This document shows, in pieces, positions 10,341-18,526 of a stretch of 64,000 nt of DNA. The stretch's first letter is position 1. Each line of letters begins with the position of its first letter. The notes beneath the pieces were generated by a model. The model had not been told where the DNA came from. It saw nothing but the letters and a program-made list of their open reading frames with translations, and made no database searches. A program made the position numbers and the translations under genes. Source of the DNA: Nocardioides sp. Kera G14 (GTDB lineage: Bacteria; Actinomycetota; Actinomycetes; Propionibacteriales; Nocardioidaceae); the NCBI RefSeq assembly GCF_020715565.1, contig NZ_CP085839.1, forward strand, positions 1,612,001-1,676,000, written 5' to 3'.

Positions 10341-11630
10341 GCCGGCGGCCTTGACCAGCGCGTCACGCGTGGCGGCCGGGAACCAGCTGTAGCCCTCGAG
10401 GTACGGGTCGGGCTGGATCGGGCCGTCGGAGTGCCAGACCACGTCGAACTGGTTGTCCTTGTTGATCTGGCCGATCAGGCCCGGCTTGCTGATGTGGTGG
10501 TTCTTGCCGTTGACCACGACGGTGCCCTCGGGGGCGTCGAACGAGACGCCGTCGGAGACCGCGTTGATCTTGTCGACGTCGAACGAGCCGGCCTTCTCCA
10601 CCATCGCCTTGTAGAGGAACAGCGAGTCGTACGCCGCCTCCATCGGGTCGGACGTGACACCGCTGGAGCCAGGGTAGGCCTTCCAGTCGGCGATGAACTT
10701 CGCGTTGGCCGGCGACTGCACCGACTCGAAGTAGTTCCACGCGGCGTACTGGCCCTCGACGGAGGCCCCCATGTTCGGCGCCTCCTCCTCGGCGATCGAC
10801 ACCGAGATGATCGGCGTCGTGGCCGCCTTGAGGCCGGCGTCCGTGTAGGCCTTGATGAAGCCGACGTTGGAGGAGCCGTTGATGGTGTTGAAGATGAAGT
10901 CAGGCTTCGCCTTGACGATCTTCGCGACCTGCGTGGTCCAGTCGTCCTTGTCGAGCGGGACGTACTCCTCGCCGACGATCTTGATGCCGAGCTGCTTGGC
11001 GTAGAGCTTGATGATCGCGTTGGCCGTGCGGGGGAAGACGTAGTCCGAACCCGCGAGGAAGAGCGTCTTCACGCCCTTGGACTTGAGGAAGTCCATCGCC
11101 GGCAGGATCTGCTGGTTGGTCGTCGCACCCGTGTAGTAGATGTTCTTCGAGGACTCCAGACCCTCGTACTGCACCGGGTAGAAGAGGAGGCCGTTGTCCT
11201 TCTCGACGACCGGCTTCATCGCCTTGCGGGACGACGACGTCCAGCCGCCGAAGATCGCGGCGACGCAGTCGGAGGTGAGGAGCTTCTCGGTCTTCTCGGC
11301 GAACGTGGGCCAGTCGGTGGCGCCGTCCTCCTGGACGGGCTCGATCTTCTTGCCCAGGATGCCGCCGGCGGCGTTGATCTGGTCCGCGGCCATGTGCAGG
11401 ACGTTCGAGACGGTCTTCTCCGAGATCGCCATGGAGCCGGTCAGGGAGTTGATGAAGCCGAGCTTGACGGTGTCACCCGAGGTGTCGACACACGACTTTG
11501 CGGCGGCCGCGCTGGTGGTGGGCGATCCAGCCGAGTCGCTGGTCTTGGCGCCCCCACAGGCGGTCAGGGCGAGGCTCGCAGCGAGCACCGAGGCGGTGCC
11601 GGCCAGGAGTCGAGCGCGATTCTTTGTCAC
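10338..11630 (-). CDS. urtA: Urea ABC transporter substrate-binding lipoprotein UrtA
   Basis: 430 residues. N-terminal signal with lipobox LALTACGG (lipidated Cys25), then a Ser/Thr/Ala linker and the Peripla_BP_5 domain beginning VKLGFINSLTG. UrtA marks: GGWTSSSRKAMKPVVE, YPVQYEGLESSKNIYYTGA and the acidic/aromatic SIAEEEAPNMG, and the C-terminal DGPIQPDPYL. GTG 11630 is chosen as the signal peptide start, with AGAGG upstream. First gene of the operon; the 111-nt leader region upstream (11631-11741) should hold the promoter. An imperfect hairpin (11657-11685, arms CCCAA..CACG / CGTG..TTGGG) is present there. Confidence 0.95.
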   Translation of the reverse strand: MTKNRARLLAGTASVLAASLALTACGGAKTSDSAGSPTTSAAAAKSCVDTSGDTVKLGFINSLTGSMAISEKTVSNVLHMAADQINAAGGILGKKIEPVQEDGATDWPTFAEKTEKLLTSDCVAAIFGGWTSSSRKAMKPVVEKDNGLLFYPVQYEGLESSKNIYYTGATTNQQILPAMDFLKSKGVKTLFLAGSDYVFPRTANAIIKLYAKQLGIKIVGEEYVPLDKDDWTTQVAKIVKAKPDFIFNTINGSSNVGFIKAYTDAGLKAATTPIISVSIAEEEAPNMGASVEGQYAAWNYFESVQSPANAKFIADWKAYPGSSGVTSDPMEAAYDSLFLYKAMVEKAGSFDVDKINAVSDGVSFDAPEGTVVVNGKNHHISKPGLIGQINKDNQFDVVWHSDGPIQPDPYLEGYSWFPAATRDALVKAAG

Positions 11631-11741
11631 TTCGGATACCTCTTCGGTTCGTGCCACCCAAGGCACGTCGTCGTGCCGTCTTGGGCGATGAACCTAGGAA
11701 GCACCCATTTCCGATTCCTACCGAATGGAATTAAATCCGTG

Positions 11742-12668
11742 TTACGGCCGCGCGGAAGCCAGCGCGGTGATGAGCCGGGTGACGGAGCCGGTGAGGTTCC
11801 AGCGTTGCGCGAGCTCGACAAGCCGCTCCGGATCCGCCGGTGCGTACGGCGTCGCCAGGCCGCTCCGGTCGACGTCGACGTCCCGGGCGACGGCCACGAC
11901 CTTCGGCGCGACGGTCAGGTAGTCGGCGGCCGCGAGGATCCTCGCCCGCGGGCTCGGGCCCATCTCCGCCCGGGGATCGGCGGCGGCCGCGACGATCGCG
12001 TCGAGGTCACCGAAACGCTGGAGCAGGGTCGCGGCCGTCTTATCGCCGATGCCGGAGACACCGGGCAGGCCGTCGGAGGCGTCACCGCGAAGGGTCGCGA
12101 AGTCGGCGTACTGATGCGGCTTGACGGCGTACTTCGCCTCGACCCACGCCTCGTCGACCCGCTCGTGCTTGGAGACGCCCCGAGCGATGTAGAGCACGCG
12201 GACAGGCCCACCGGGGGCAGAGTCCGAGACGAGCTGGAAGAGGTCGCGGTCACCGGTGACGACGTCGACGGCGAGGCCGGCGTCGGTGGACAGCGTGCCG
12301 ATGATGTCGTCGGCCTCGTAGTGCGCGGCGCCACGCACCGCGATCCCGAACGCGTCGAGCACCTCGCGGATGAGCGGGACCTGGACCTGGAGCGGGTCGG
12401 GCACCTCCTCGATATCCGTCCCTGCTGGCCCCGCATCCTCGGCGACGACCCGGTGCGCCTTGTAGGACGGCAGCAGGTCCACGCGCCACTGGGGACGCCA
12501 GTCGTCGTCCCAGCAGCAGACCAGCTCGGTGGGGGAGTACTCGCCCACGAGACGGGCCATGAAGTCGAGCAGCCCGCGCACGGCGTTGACCGGCGTGCCG
12601 TCGTCGGCGAGCACCTCCGGTACGCCGAAGAACGCCCGGAAGTAGAGACTGGCCGTGTCCAGCAGCAT
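11742..12668 (-). CDS. 5'-3' exonuclease (PolA N-terminal/FEN family)
   Basis: 308 residues; stand-alone homologue of the 5' nuclease domain of DNA polymerase I. Metal-binding acidic residues appear in MLLDTASLYFRAFFG, CCWDDDWRPQWR, HYEADDIIGTL and VVTGDRDLFQLV. The helix-hairpin-helix is at GDASDGLPGVSGIGDKTAATLL. These are the hallmarks of the FEN fold that removes RNA primers or 5' flaps. ATG 12668 is used; GTG 12680 would add four residues. It is divergent from the Lnt-like gene 41 nt away. Confidence 0.92.
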   Translation of the reverse strand: MLLDTASLYFRAFFGVPEVLADDGTPVNAVRGLLDFMARLVGEYSPTELVCCWDDDWRPQWRVDLLPSYKAHRVVAEDAGPAGTDIEEVPDPLQVQVPLIREVLDAFGIAVRGAAHYEADDIIGTLSTDAGLAVDVVTGDRDLFQLVSDSAPGGPVRVLYIARGVSKHERVDEAWVEAKYAVKPHQYADFATLRGDASDGLPGVSGIGDKTAATLLQRFGDLDAIVAAAADPRAEMGPSPRARILAAADYLTVAPKVVAVARDVDVDRSGLATPYAPADPERLVELAQRWNLTGSVTRLITALASARP

Positions 12669-12709
12669 GCGCGACGTCACGTCACGATCCAACCAGTAGC
12701 GTCGGGCGC

Positions 12710-13534
12710 GTGGTAGCACTGGTCCGCCTGGCCCTGGGCGTCGGCGGGGGCCTGGCGCTCGCGCTGGCGTACCCGCCCTACGGGCAGCCGTGGGTCGCGC
12801 CGCTCGCCGTGGCGGTGTTCCTCGTGGCGGTGGCCGGTGCGCGAACACGCCCGGCGCTCGTCGTCGGGCTGCTCTTCGGCCTCGCCTTCGTCGGACTCCA
12901 CGCCGAGTGGATGCGACAGGTGAGCGACGGCGCCTGGATCGGTCTGACCGTCGCACTCGCGCTCTTCTACGCCCTCATCGGACTGGTCGCCAGTTGGCTG
13001 TGGCGGCTGCCGGTCGCGCCGTTCTGGATCGCCTGTGCATGGACCGCGATCGAAGGGCTGCGCAGCACCTGGCCGTTCGGCGGCATGCCGTGGGGTCAGC
13101 TCGCCTTCGCGGTGGTCGACACGCCCCTGATGCACTCCCTCCCGTACGTCGGCACCACCGGCGTCACGTTCGCGCTGGCGTTCGTCGGGGCGCTCCTGGC
13201 CAGGCTCGTCGTGGGTCCACACCGACTGCGGGCCGTCGAGTGGCTCGTGGTGGTGGCCGTGCTCGCTGCGATCCCCGTGGTCCGGCCATGGCACATCCCG
13301 TCGGTCAACGGCGTCAGCGGCGTGATCCGGCCCGACGGGTCGATCCAGGCCCAGGAGACCGGCTCCCGGGCGCGCGGCCTCGAGGAGGAGGTTCCGCTGG
13401 TGTCGGGGCGGACCCCGGCGGACCTCGCCGGATCGTGGCCGTGGCGGGGAACCATCCTGATCACCGTTGGTGGCGTGTTGGTCATGTCGTTGTCATCCTT
13501 GCGCCGCCGGCGCCGACGTACGGTTGAGGAATGA
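12710..13534 (+). CDS. Lnt-like apolipoprotein N-acyltransferase homologue lacking the nitrilase catalytic domain
   Basis: 274 residues against about 500 for Lnt. Residues 1-195 give the Lnt membrane region: six hydrophobic segments with the family phrases LALAYPPYG, LFGLAFVGLHAEWM, WIACAWTAIEGLR and GGMPWGQLAF. At about residue 200 (nt 13300-13325) the protein jumps to the very end of the nitrilase fold (VSGVIRPDGSIQ..., as in Lnt STSGVSAVIRPDG) and the last membrane helix. The whole centre with the Glu-Lys-Cys triad is gone, in frame. GGCGT occurs on both sides of the joint. It overlaps the next gene, Ppm synthase, by 4 nt (ATGA). In mycobacteria an Lnt domain is fused to or binds Ppm1. A scaffold role is inference; it may instead be a decaying gene. 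Confidence 0.8.
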   Translation: MVALVRLALGVGGGLALALAYPPYGQPWVAPLAVAVFLVAVAGARTRPALVVGLLFGLAFVGLHAEWMRQVSDGAWIGLTVALALFYALIGLVASWLWRLPVAPFWIACAWTAIEGLRSTWPFGGMPWGQLAFAVVDTPLMHSLPYVGTTGVTFALAFVGALLARLVVGPHRLRAVEWLVVVAVLAAIPVVRPWHIPSVNGVSGVIRPDGSIQAQETGSRARGLEEEVPLVSGRTPADLAGSWPWRGTILITVGGVLVMSLSSLRRRRRRTVEE

Positions 13535-14301
13535 GCACTTTCGACCCCGTCCTCGGACGGGCCGTCATGGTCATGCCGACCTACAACGAGGCCGACAACA
13601 TCGGATGGATCGTCGGACGGCTCCGCGCTGCCCAGCCGGGCGTCGACGTCCTGATCGTCGATGACGGTTCGCCCGACGGCACCGGCCGGATCGCGGACGA
13701 GCTGGCCGCGGCCGATGACGGGATCCATGTGTTGCACCGCACGGAGAAGGCCGGGCTGGGGGCGGCGTACCTCCACGGCTTCCGCTGGGCGCTGGACGCC
13801 GGCTACGACGTGATCGGCGAGATGGATGCCGACGGCTCGCACCAGCCCGAGGAGCTCCACCTGCTCCTCGAGGCCCTGCACGATGCCGACCTCGTGATCG
13901 GCTCGCGCTGGGTGCCCGGCGGCTCGGTGCTCAACTGGCCGCTGCGCCGTGAGGCGCTCTCCCGCGGCGGGAACGCCTATGTGCGCCTGCTCCTGGGCAT
14001 CAAGGTCCGGGACGCGACAGCCGGTTTCCGGCTCTTCCGCAGGACGACGCTCGAGAAGATCAACATCGACTCCGTGCAGTCGACAGGCTACGTCTTCCAG
14101 ACCGACATGGTCACCCGCGCCCTCAACGCGGGACTGACCGTGAGCGAGGTGCCGATCCAGTTCATCGAGCGCGTCCGCGGCCACTCGAAGATGAGCGGCG
14201 CGGTCGCCGCCGAGTCGATGCGCCGTGTGACCGCCTGGGGGATCCAGGAGCGCCGCGCGCAGCTGCGCCGGGCATGGGAACGGGCCCGCACCCCTCAGTG
14301 A
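13531..14301 (+). CDS. ppm1: Polyprenol monophosphomannose synthase (GT2 family)
   Basis: 256 residues, soluble GT-A glycosyltransferase that moves mannose from GDP-mannose to polyprenyl phosphate for lipoglycan and protein mannosylation. Motifs: MPTYNEADNI, the nucleotide-binding LIVDDGSPDGTG, metal-site EMDADGSHQPEEL, GSRWVPGG, and the family-typical FIERVRGHSKMS near the end. No membrane helices, so it would need a membrane partner; the co-translated Lnt-like protein immediately upstream is the natural anchor. An inverted repeat covers its stop codon. Confidence 0.93.
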   Translation: MSTFDPVLGRAVMVMPTYNEADNIGWIVGRLRAAQPGVDVLIVDDGSPDGTGRIADELAAADDGIHVLHRTEKAGLGAAYLHGFRWALDAGYDVIGEMDADGSHQPEELHLLLEALHDADLVIGSRWVPGGSVLNWPLRREALSRGGNAYVRLLLGIKVRDATAGFRLFRRTTLEKINIDSVQSTGYVFQTDMVTRALNAGLTVSEVPIQFIERVRGHSKMSGAVAAESMRRVTAWGIQERRAQLRRAWERARTPQ

Positions 14302-14314
14302 GGTACGGGCCCGT
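14280..14314. terminator. Inverted repeat over the ppm stop codon
   Basis: ACGGGCCCG (14280-14288) pairs with CGGGCCCGT (14306-14314), extended by CTCA/TGAG near the loop, where the TGA is the ppm stop. GC-rich stem without a T-run; lies between the convergent ppm and rbpA genes and could stop transcription from both sides. Confidence 0.55.
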
Positions 14315-14343
14315 CTGGTTCAGTCCAGAGCCGGATCAGGCGA

Positions 14344-14736
14344 TCAGGCCGTGGTTGCCTTCTTGCGCTTCGAGGCGTTCGCCCGGTGCAGGTGCGCCGG
14401 ACCGATCTCGCCGTCGCGGAGGAGCTCAAGGCGCTCCTTGAGGATCTCCTCGAGCTCCTTCTCGGAGCGGCGCTCGAGCAGCATGTCCCAGTGTGTGCGT
14501 GCAGGCTTCTCGACCTTCTCCTCCACCGGGTTACCGGCGACGTTGAGGGCCTCCTGGCCGCAGCGCGGGCACTCCCACTGCGTGGGAATCTCCGCCTCGT
14601 CGGACATCGTGATCTCGAACTCGTGGCCCTGCGGACAGCGGTAGCCGACCTGCTGACGACCGGCGAACTCGATGCCGCGCTCGTCCTCGAAGCTCTGACC
14701 CCCCAGTCGGGCCCCTCGTAGTGTGCGCTCTGCCAT
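14344..14736 (-). CDS. rbpA: RNA polymerase-binding protein RbpA
   Basis: 130 residues. RbpA binds RNA polymerase and group 1/2 sigma factors and stabilises open complexes; it occurs only in actinobacteria. Seen here: the N-terminal MAERTLRGARLGGQSFEDERG, a zinc-ribbon-like core (YRCPQGHEF and WECPRCGQ), and the basic-linker/sigma-interaction part THWDMLLERRSEKELEEILKERL. ATG 14736 begins at the conserved MAERTLRG. A SigR/SigH-type promoter lies 27 nt upstream. The stop is followed by a second TGA 8 nt downstream (TGATCGCC-TGATCCGG). Confidence 0.97.
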   Translation of the reverse strand: MAERTLRGARLGGQSFEDERGIEFAGRQQVGYRCPQGHEFEITMSDEAEIPTQWECPRCGQEALNVAGNPVEEKVEKPARTHWDMLLERRSEKELEEILKERLELLRDGEIGPAHLHRANASKRKKATTA

Positions 14737-14762
14737 GTGCCACACCCCCTTCAGGTTCTTTC

Positions 14763-14788
14763 AACGGTACAGAGCCGTCCAAGATTCC
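14763..14788 (-). promoter_or_regulatory. SigR/SigH-type promoter of rbpA
   Basis: On the rbpA strand GGAAT (14788-14784) is followed after exactly 18 nt by GTT (14765-14763), as CCGTTG. This is the GGAAT-N18-GTT consensus of the thiol-oxidative-stress sigma factor SigR (Streptomyces) / SigH (mycobacteria). rbpA is an established SigR target in Streptomyces coelicolor. The predicted transcript would start about 20 nt before the ATG. Confidence 0.75.
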
Positions 14789-14814
14789 GATAGGTCGTAC
14801 GCCGACCGCGTGGC

Positions 14815-16185
14815 CTACACCACGGCGGGAGCGGTGTTCCCGGCCTCCTTGATGCCGCGCACGGGGTCGAGCCGGAGCAGGAAGATCAGCCCGAGCACGA
14901 AGAAGATCACGAGCGACACGATGGCCGGTCGGTAGGAGCCGCTCAGCTGGAACACGAGGCCGAAGAGCAGCGTGCCGAACCACGACGTGCCGCGCTCACA
15001 GGCGTTGTAGAGCGCGAAGTACTCGCCCTCGCGGCCCTTCGGGATGAAGAGGCTGAAGAACGAACGCGAGAGCGCCTGCGTGCCGCCCATGACGAGGGCG
15101 ATCGCGACGCCGATCGCGAGGAAGGGGACGATCTGCTTGTTGGGCAGGAACATCGCCGCGAGGACGATGACCATCCAGGCGACCGTGCCCCACACCAGGC
15201 ACTTGTAGGCACCATGGGTGCGTGCGATGCGGGCGAAGAGCAGCGCGCCGCCGAAGGCGACGAACTGGATCAGCAGGATCGCGGCGATGAGCACCGACTG
15301 GCCGAAGTGGAGTTGCTTGCTGCCGTAGATCGACGCGCTGTAGATGACGGTCTGGATGCCGTCGTTGTAGAAGAGATAGGCGAGCAGGAACGTCAACGTC
15401 ATCGGGTAGTTGCGCAGGTCCTTGAGCGTCGCCCAGAGCTGGCCGAAGCTGCGCCGCATCAGGCCGCCGGTCTCCGGCACCACCGACGTCGCGGGGTGGT
15501 TGCGCAGCCGGGTCAGGGGGATGAGCGTGAACGCCGCCCACCAGACCGCCGCGCTGAGCAGCGAGATCCGCACGGCCATCTCCTTGCCGAGCCCGAAGGT
15601 GTCGTGCCCCTGCACCAGGACGAGGTTGACCACGAGCAGGAGTCCGCCACCGAGGTAGCCCCAGGCCCAGCCGCGGGCGGAGACGGCGTCACGCTCCCAC
15701 TCCTCGGAGATGTCGACCATGATCGCGTAGTAGCTCACGAGCGAGCAGCCGCCGAGGACACTCGCGATCACGACGGAGACCGCGCCGAGCTGCCAGTGGT
15801 CCCCGTTGAGGAAGAAGAGCAGGGCCGCGAAGAAGGAGCCCGCGAAGGCGAACCACGCCATGTGCCACTTCTTGCGGGCGCTGCGGTCCACGAGCGCGCC
15901 CACGATCGGCAGGATGAAGGCCGAGAGGATCGTCGCGAAGGAGGTCAGGTACGACGGCAGCGACCCGGCCGCGAGGTGCAGGCCGAGGACGTCGACCGCC
16001 TTCTTGCAGGTGTCGTCGGCGTCGTCACCACAACCGGCCGCCCGGCCGGCGACGGTGATCATCAGCGGTCCGAAGAGGACCGTGAGCACGGTCGTGTAGA
16101 ACGCCGAGTTCGCCCAGTCGTACCAGTTCCAGGCCTTCTGCTCGGCCCGTCGGCGTACCGGCGCCAGGTCCGCGATCGTGCTCAT
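14815..16185 (-). CDS. MFS transporter of the Atg22/UMF1 family
   Basis: 456 residues with about 12 hydrophobic segments. The N-terminal KAWNWYDWANSAFYTTVLTVLFGP (conserved WYDWANSAF) and the C-terminal GGTQALSRSFFSLFIPKGREGEYFALY block identify the Atg22-like family, sometimes annotated as amino-acid effluxers; the bacterial substrate is not established. ATG 16185 overlaps the glycerophosphodiesterase stop by 4 nt (ATGA), so the two are probably co-translated and may act on a common phospholipid-turnover product. That link is inference. Confidence 0.88.
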   Translation of the reverse strand: MSTIADLAPVRRRAEQKAWNWYDWANSAFYTTVLTVLFGPLMITVAGRAAGCGDDADDTCKKAVDVLGLHLAAGSLPSYLTSFATILSAFILPIVGALVDRSARKKWHMAWFAFAGSFFAALLFFLNGDHWQLGAVSVVIASVLGGCSLVSYYAIMVDISEEWERDAVSARGWAWGYLGGGLLLVVNLVLVQGHDTFGLGKEMAVRISLLSAAVWWAAFTLIPLTRLRNHPATSVVPETGGLMRRSFGQLWATLKDLRNYPMTLTFLLAYLFYNDGIQTVIYSASIYGSKQLHFGQSVLIAAILLIQFVAFGGALLFARIARTHGAYKCLVWGTVAWMVIVLAAMFLPNKQIVPFLAIGVAIALVMGGTQALSRSFFSLFIPKGREGEYFALYNACERGTSWFGTLLFGLVFQLSGSYRPAIVSLVIFFVLGLIFLLRLDPVRGIKEAGNTAPAVV

Positions 16186-16943
16186 GAGCCCTCCCAGTCT
16201 CGATGCCACTCGCCGCGCGAGATCAGCACATCCCGAAGGATGTCGGTCCGATCGGTGAAGATGCCGTCGACACCCCGGTCGAGCAGCAGGTTGATCTCGT
16301 CGGCGTCGTCGATGGTCCACGCGTGCACCTCGAGGCCGTTGGCATGCGCGCGGCGGACCACACCGCTGCTGCAGATGGTGACGCCCTTGCGGCGGTGGGG
16401 GATCTGCAGCACGCTCGCACCCAGCCGGCGCAGCGGGAAGGCCAGGGGAGAGGCGAGGTAGGCCGCCACCTCACCCGGGGTGGCACTCGTCGCCACGCGG
16501 CCCTCGGTGATCCTGCGGAAGCGGGCCATCTCCGCGGTGGAGAAGGAGCCGATGATGACGCGCTTCTCCAGGTCCCGCTCGCGCAGGAACGTCGCGAGGG
16601 CCTCCGCGGTGCCCGGGGCCTTGAGGTCGATGTTCATGCCGACGTACGCCGGCAGCGACTCGACCAGCTCCTCGAGGGTCGGGATCGGCTCGCTGCCGCC
16701 GATCCGGGCGGTCGCGATCTCGGCATAGGGCAGGTCGGAGATCGCGCCGGTGCGGTCGGTCACCCGGTCGAGGACGGCGTCGTGGAACGCCACGAGGACG
16801 CCGTCATGGGTCAGGTGCACGTCGGTCTCGATGTCGCGGTAGCCGAGCGCCACCGCGTGCTGGAAGGCGCGCAGCGTGTTCTCGTGCCCGAGCAGGTCGG
16901 GGTGCATCGCCCCGCCGCGGTGGGCGAAGGCGCGGATCGGCAT
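16182..16943 (-). CDS. Glycerophosphodiester phosphodiesterase
   Basis: 253 residues, GDPD TIM-barrel. Catalytic and metal residues are seen in AFAHRGG (catalytic His), ENTLRAFQHAVALG, DIETDVHLTHDGVLVAFHD (Glu, Asp and second His) and the C-terminal VHAWTIDDADEINLLLDRG with VDGIFTDRTD. No signal peptide, so cytosolic hydrolysis of glycerophosphodiesters to glycerol-3-phosphate plus alcohol. Follows the HTH-MurA gene by 12 nt and overlaps the MFS gene: three-gene leftward operon. Confidence 0.93.
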   Translation of the reverse strand: MPIRAFAHRGGAMHPDLLGHENTLRAFQHAVALGYRDIETDVHLTHDGVLVAFHDAVLDRVTDRTGAISDLPYAEIATARIGGSEPIPTLEELVESLPAYVGMNIDLKAPGTAEALATFLRERDLEKRVIIGSFSTAEMARFRRITEGRVATSATPGEVAAYLASPLAFPLRRLGASVLQIPHRRKGVTICSSGVVRRAHANGLEVHAWTIDDADEINLLLDRGVDGIFTDRTDILRDVLISRGEWHRDWEGS

Positions 16944-16955
16944 TGGCCGCGCGGC

Positions 16956-18488
16956 TCAGTTGGAGATGTCGCGGAACGGCTCGATCATCGCGCCGAGCTC
17001 GTTGAGCCGCTCGGCGAGATCCTCATAACCGCGCGCGATCACATACGTGCCGCGCAGGACGCTCGTGCCCTTGGCGGCCAGCATCGCGAGCAGGATCACG
17101 ACCGCCGGGCGCAGCGCCGGCGGGCAGACGATCTCGGCACCGCTGAAGTGCGTCGGGCCCGCGACCATGACGCGGTGCGGGTCGAGGAGCTTGACGTTGC
17201 CCCCGAGCTTGCTGAGCTCGGTGAGGTAGATCGCGCGGTTCTCGTAGACCCAGTCGTGCAGGAGGGTCTGGCCGGTCGCGACGGCCGCGATCACCGCGAA
17301 GAACGGCAGGTTGTCGATGTTGAGGCCGGGGAAGGGCATCGGGTGGATCTTGTCGTGCGGCGCGTGCAGCACCGAGTGACGAGTCGTGATGTCGACAAGT
17401 CGGGTCTGGCCGTTGGAGGCGACGTACTCCTCGGAGCGCTCGTAGCGAAAACCCATCTCCTCCAGCGTCGCGAGCTCGATCTCCAGGAACTCGATCGGCA
17501 CGCGGCGGATGGTGATCTCGGAGTCGGTCACGATCGCGGCGGCCAGGAGGCTCATCGCCTCGATCGGGTCCTCGGACGGGGCATAGTCGACGTCCACGTC
17601 GATGTCCTCGACGCCCGTGACGGTGAGGGTCGTCGTACCGATGCCGTCGACCTGCACGCCGAGGCGCTGCAGGTAGAAGCACAGATCCTGGACCATGTAG
17701 TTGGAGCTGGCGTTGCGGATGATCGTGGTGCCGGGGTGGAGGGCGGCGGCCATGAGGGCGTTCTCGGTGACGGTGTCGCCCCGCTCGGTGAGCACGATCG
17801 GGCGACCGGGGACGATCTTCCGGTCGACGCTGGCGTGGTACGCACCTTCGTTGGCCTTGACCTCCAGGCCGAAGGAGCGCAGCGCGGTCATGTGCGGCTC
17901 GACGGTCCGCTCGCCGAGGTTGCAGCCGCCGGCATAGGGCAGGTCGAAGTTCTCGGCGCGGTGGAGCAGCGGTCCGAGGAACATGATGACCGAGCGGGTG
18001 CGGCGGGCCGCCTCCTCGTCCACGTTGTCGAGCTTGAGCTCGCGCGGCGGGACGATCTCGAGGTCGTTGTCCTCGTTGAGCCAGCGCGTCTGGACGCCGA
18101 GGCTGTTGAGCACCTCGATCAGGCGGTTGACCTCCTCGATGCGCGCCACACGGCGCAGCACGGTGCGGCCCTTGTTGAGCAGGCTCGCGCAGAGCAGCGC
18201 GACGCCGGCGTTCTTCGAGGTCTTCACATCGATGCTGCCCGACAGCGTCGTCGGGCCCGTGATCCGGAGGTGGACGGGGCCTGCCGCCAGCGACACGATC
18301 TCGGAGTCGACCGCCGCGCCGATGCGGGCGATCATCTCGAGGGTGAGGTTCTGCTGACCCTTCTCGATCCGGTTGATGGCACTCTGGGAAGTGCCCAGGC
18401 GCTCGGCCAACTGGGCCTGCGTCAGGCCCCGGTGGGTGCGCGCGTCACGGATCAGGTTGCCGATCCGGTCCTTGTAGCCATCGCTCAT
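16956..18488 (-). CDS. XRE helix-turn-helix fused to a MurA-type UDP-GlcNAc enolpyruvyl transferase
   Basis: 510 residues: an XRE DNA-binding domain (about 4-65, LTQAQLAERLGTSQSAINRIEKG) joined to a complete enolpyruvyl-transferase fold (about 75-505). MurA residues are kept: Lys-Asn (SKNAGVALL, K92/N93) and the phosphoenolpyruvate-binding Cys189 in AGGCNLGERTVEPH. MurA makes the first committed precursor of peptidoglycan. The fusion suggests either an enzyme that senses its substrate and binds DNA, or a regulator built from MurA. ATG 18488 used; GTG 18497 would add three residues. A CTCA-N4-TGAG palindrome in the 38-nt divergent gap to the alcohol dehydrogenase is its likely site. Such fusions are annotated in other actinobacteria, but I know of no defined role. 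Confidence 0.88.
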   Translation of the reverse strand: MSDGYKDRIGNLIRDARTHRGLTQAQLAERLGTSQSAINRIEKGQQNLTLEMIARIGAAVDSEIVSLAAGPVHLRITGPTTLSGSIDVKTSKNAGVALLCASLLNKGRTVLRRVARIEEVNRLIEVLNSLGVQTRWLNEDNDLEIVPPRELKLDNVDEEAARRTRSVIMFLGPLLHRAENFDLPYAGGCNLGERTVEPHMTALRSFGLEVKANEGAYHASVDRKIVPGRPIVLTERGDTVTENALMAAALHPGTTIIRNASSNYMVQDLCFYLQRLGVQVDGIGTTTLTVTGVEDIDVDVDYAPSEDPIEAMSLLAAAIVTDSEITIRRVPIEFLEIELATLEEMGFRYERSEEYVASNGQTRLVDITTRHSVLHAPHDKIHPMPFPGLNIDNLPFFAVIAAVATGQTLLHDWVYENRAIYLTELSKLGGNVKLLDPHRVMVAGPTHFSGAEIVCPPALRPAVVILLAMLAAKGTSVLRGTYVIARGYEDLAERLNELGAMIEPFRDISN

Positions 18489-18499
18489 GCGATCCACGG

Positions 18500-18517
18500 T
18501 AACTCACATATGAGATA
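18500..18517. promoter_or_regulatory. Candidate operator between HTH-MurA and the alcohol dehydrogenase
   Basis: TAACTCA (18500-18506), CATA, TGAGATA (18511-18517): inverted arms with one mismatch, in the 38-bp gap between two divergent starts. Its position and XRE-like symmetry suggest binding by the HTH-MurA protein. ATATGAGATA could also serve as a -10 region. Confidence 0.5.
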
Positions 18518-18526
18518 GTCCCTAAC

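Noticed and set aside
11690..11752. GlnR box before urtA (GTAAC...TTAAT...GTAGG...GAAAT)
   Set aside because: Spacing and bases deviate too much from GTnAC-N6-GAAAC; GlnR control is likely from known biology but not shown by this sequence.
10431..12716. A 761-codon open frame antisense to urtA and the exonuclease
   Set aside because: Crosses two real genes and an intergenic region; no recognisable domain.
16203..18518. A 771-codon open frame antisense to the glycerophosphodiesterase and HTH-MurA genes
   Set aside because: Mirror frame of two well-supported genes; repetitive low-information protein.
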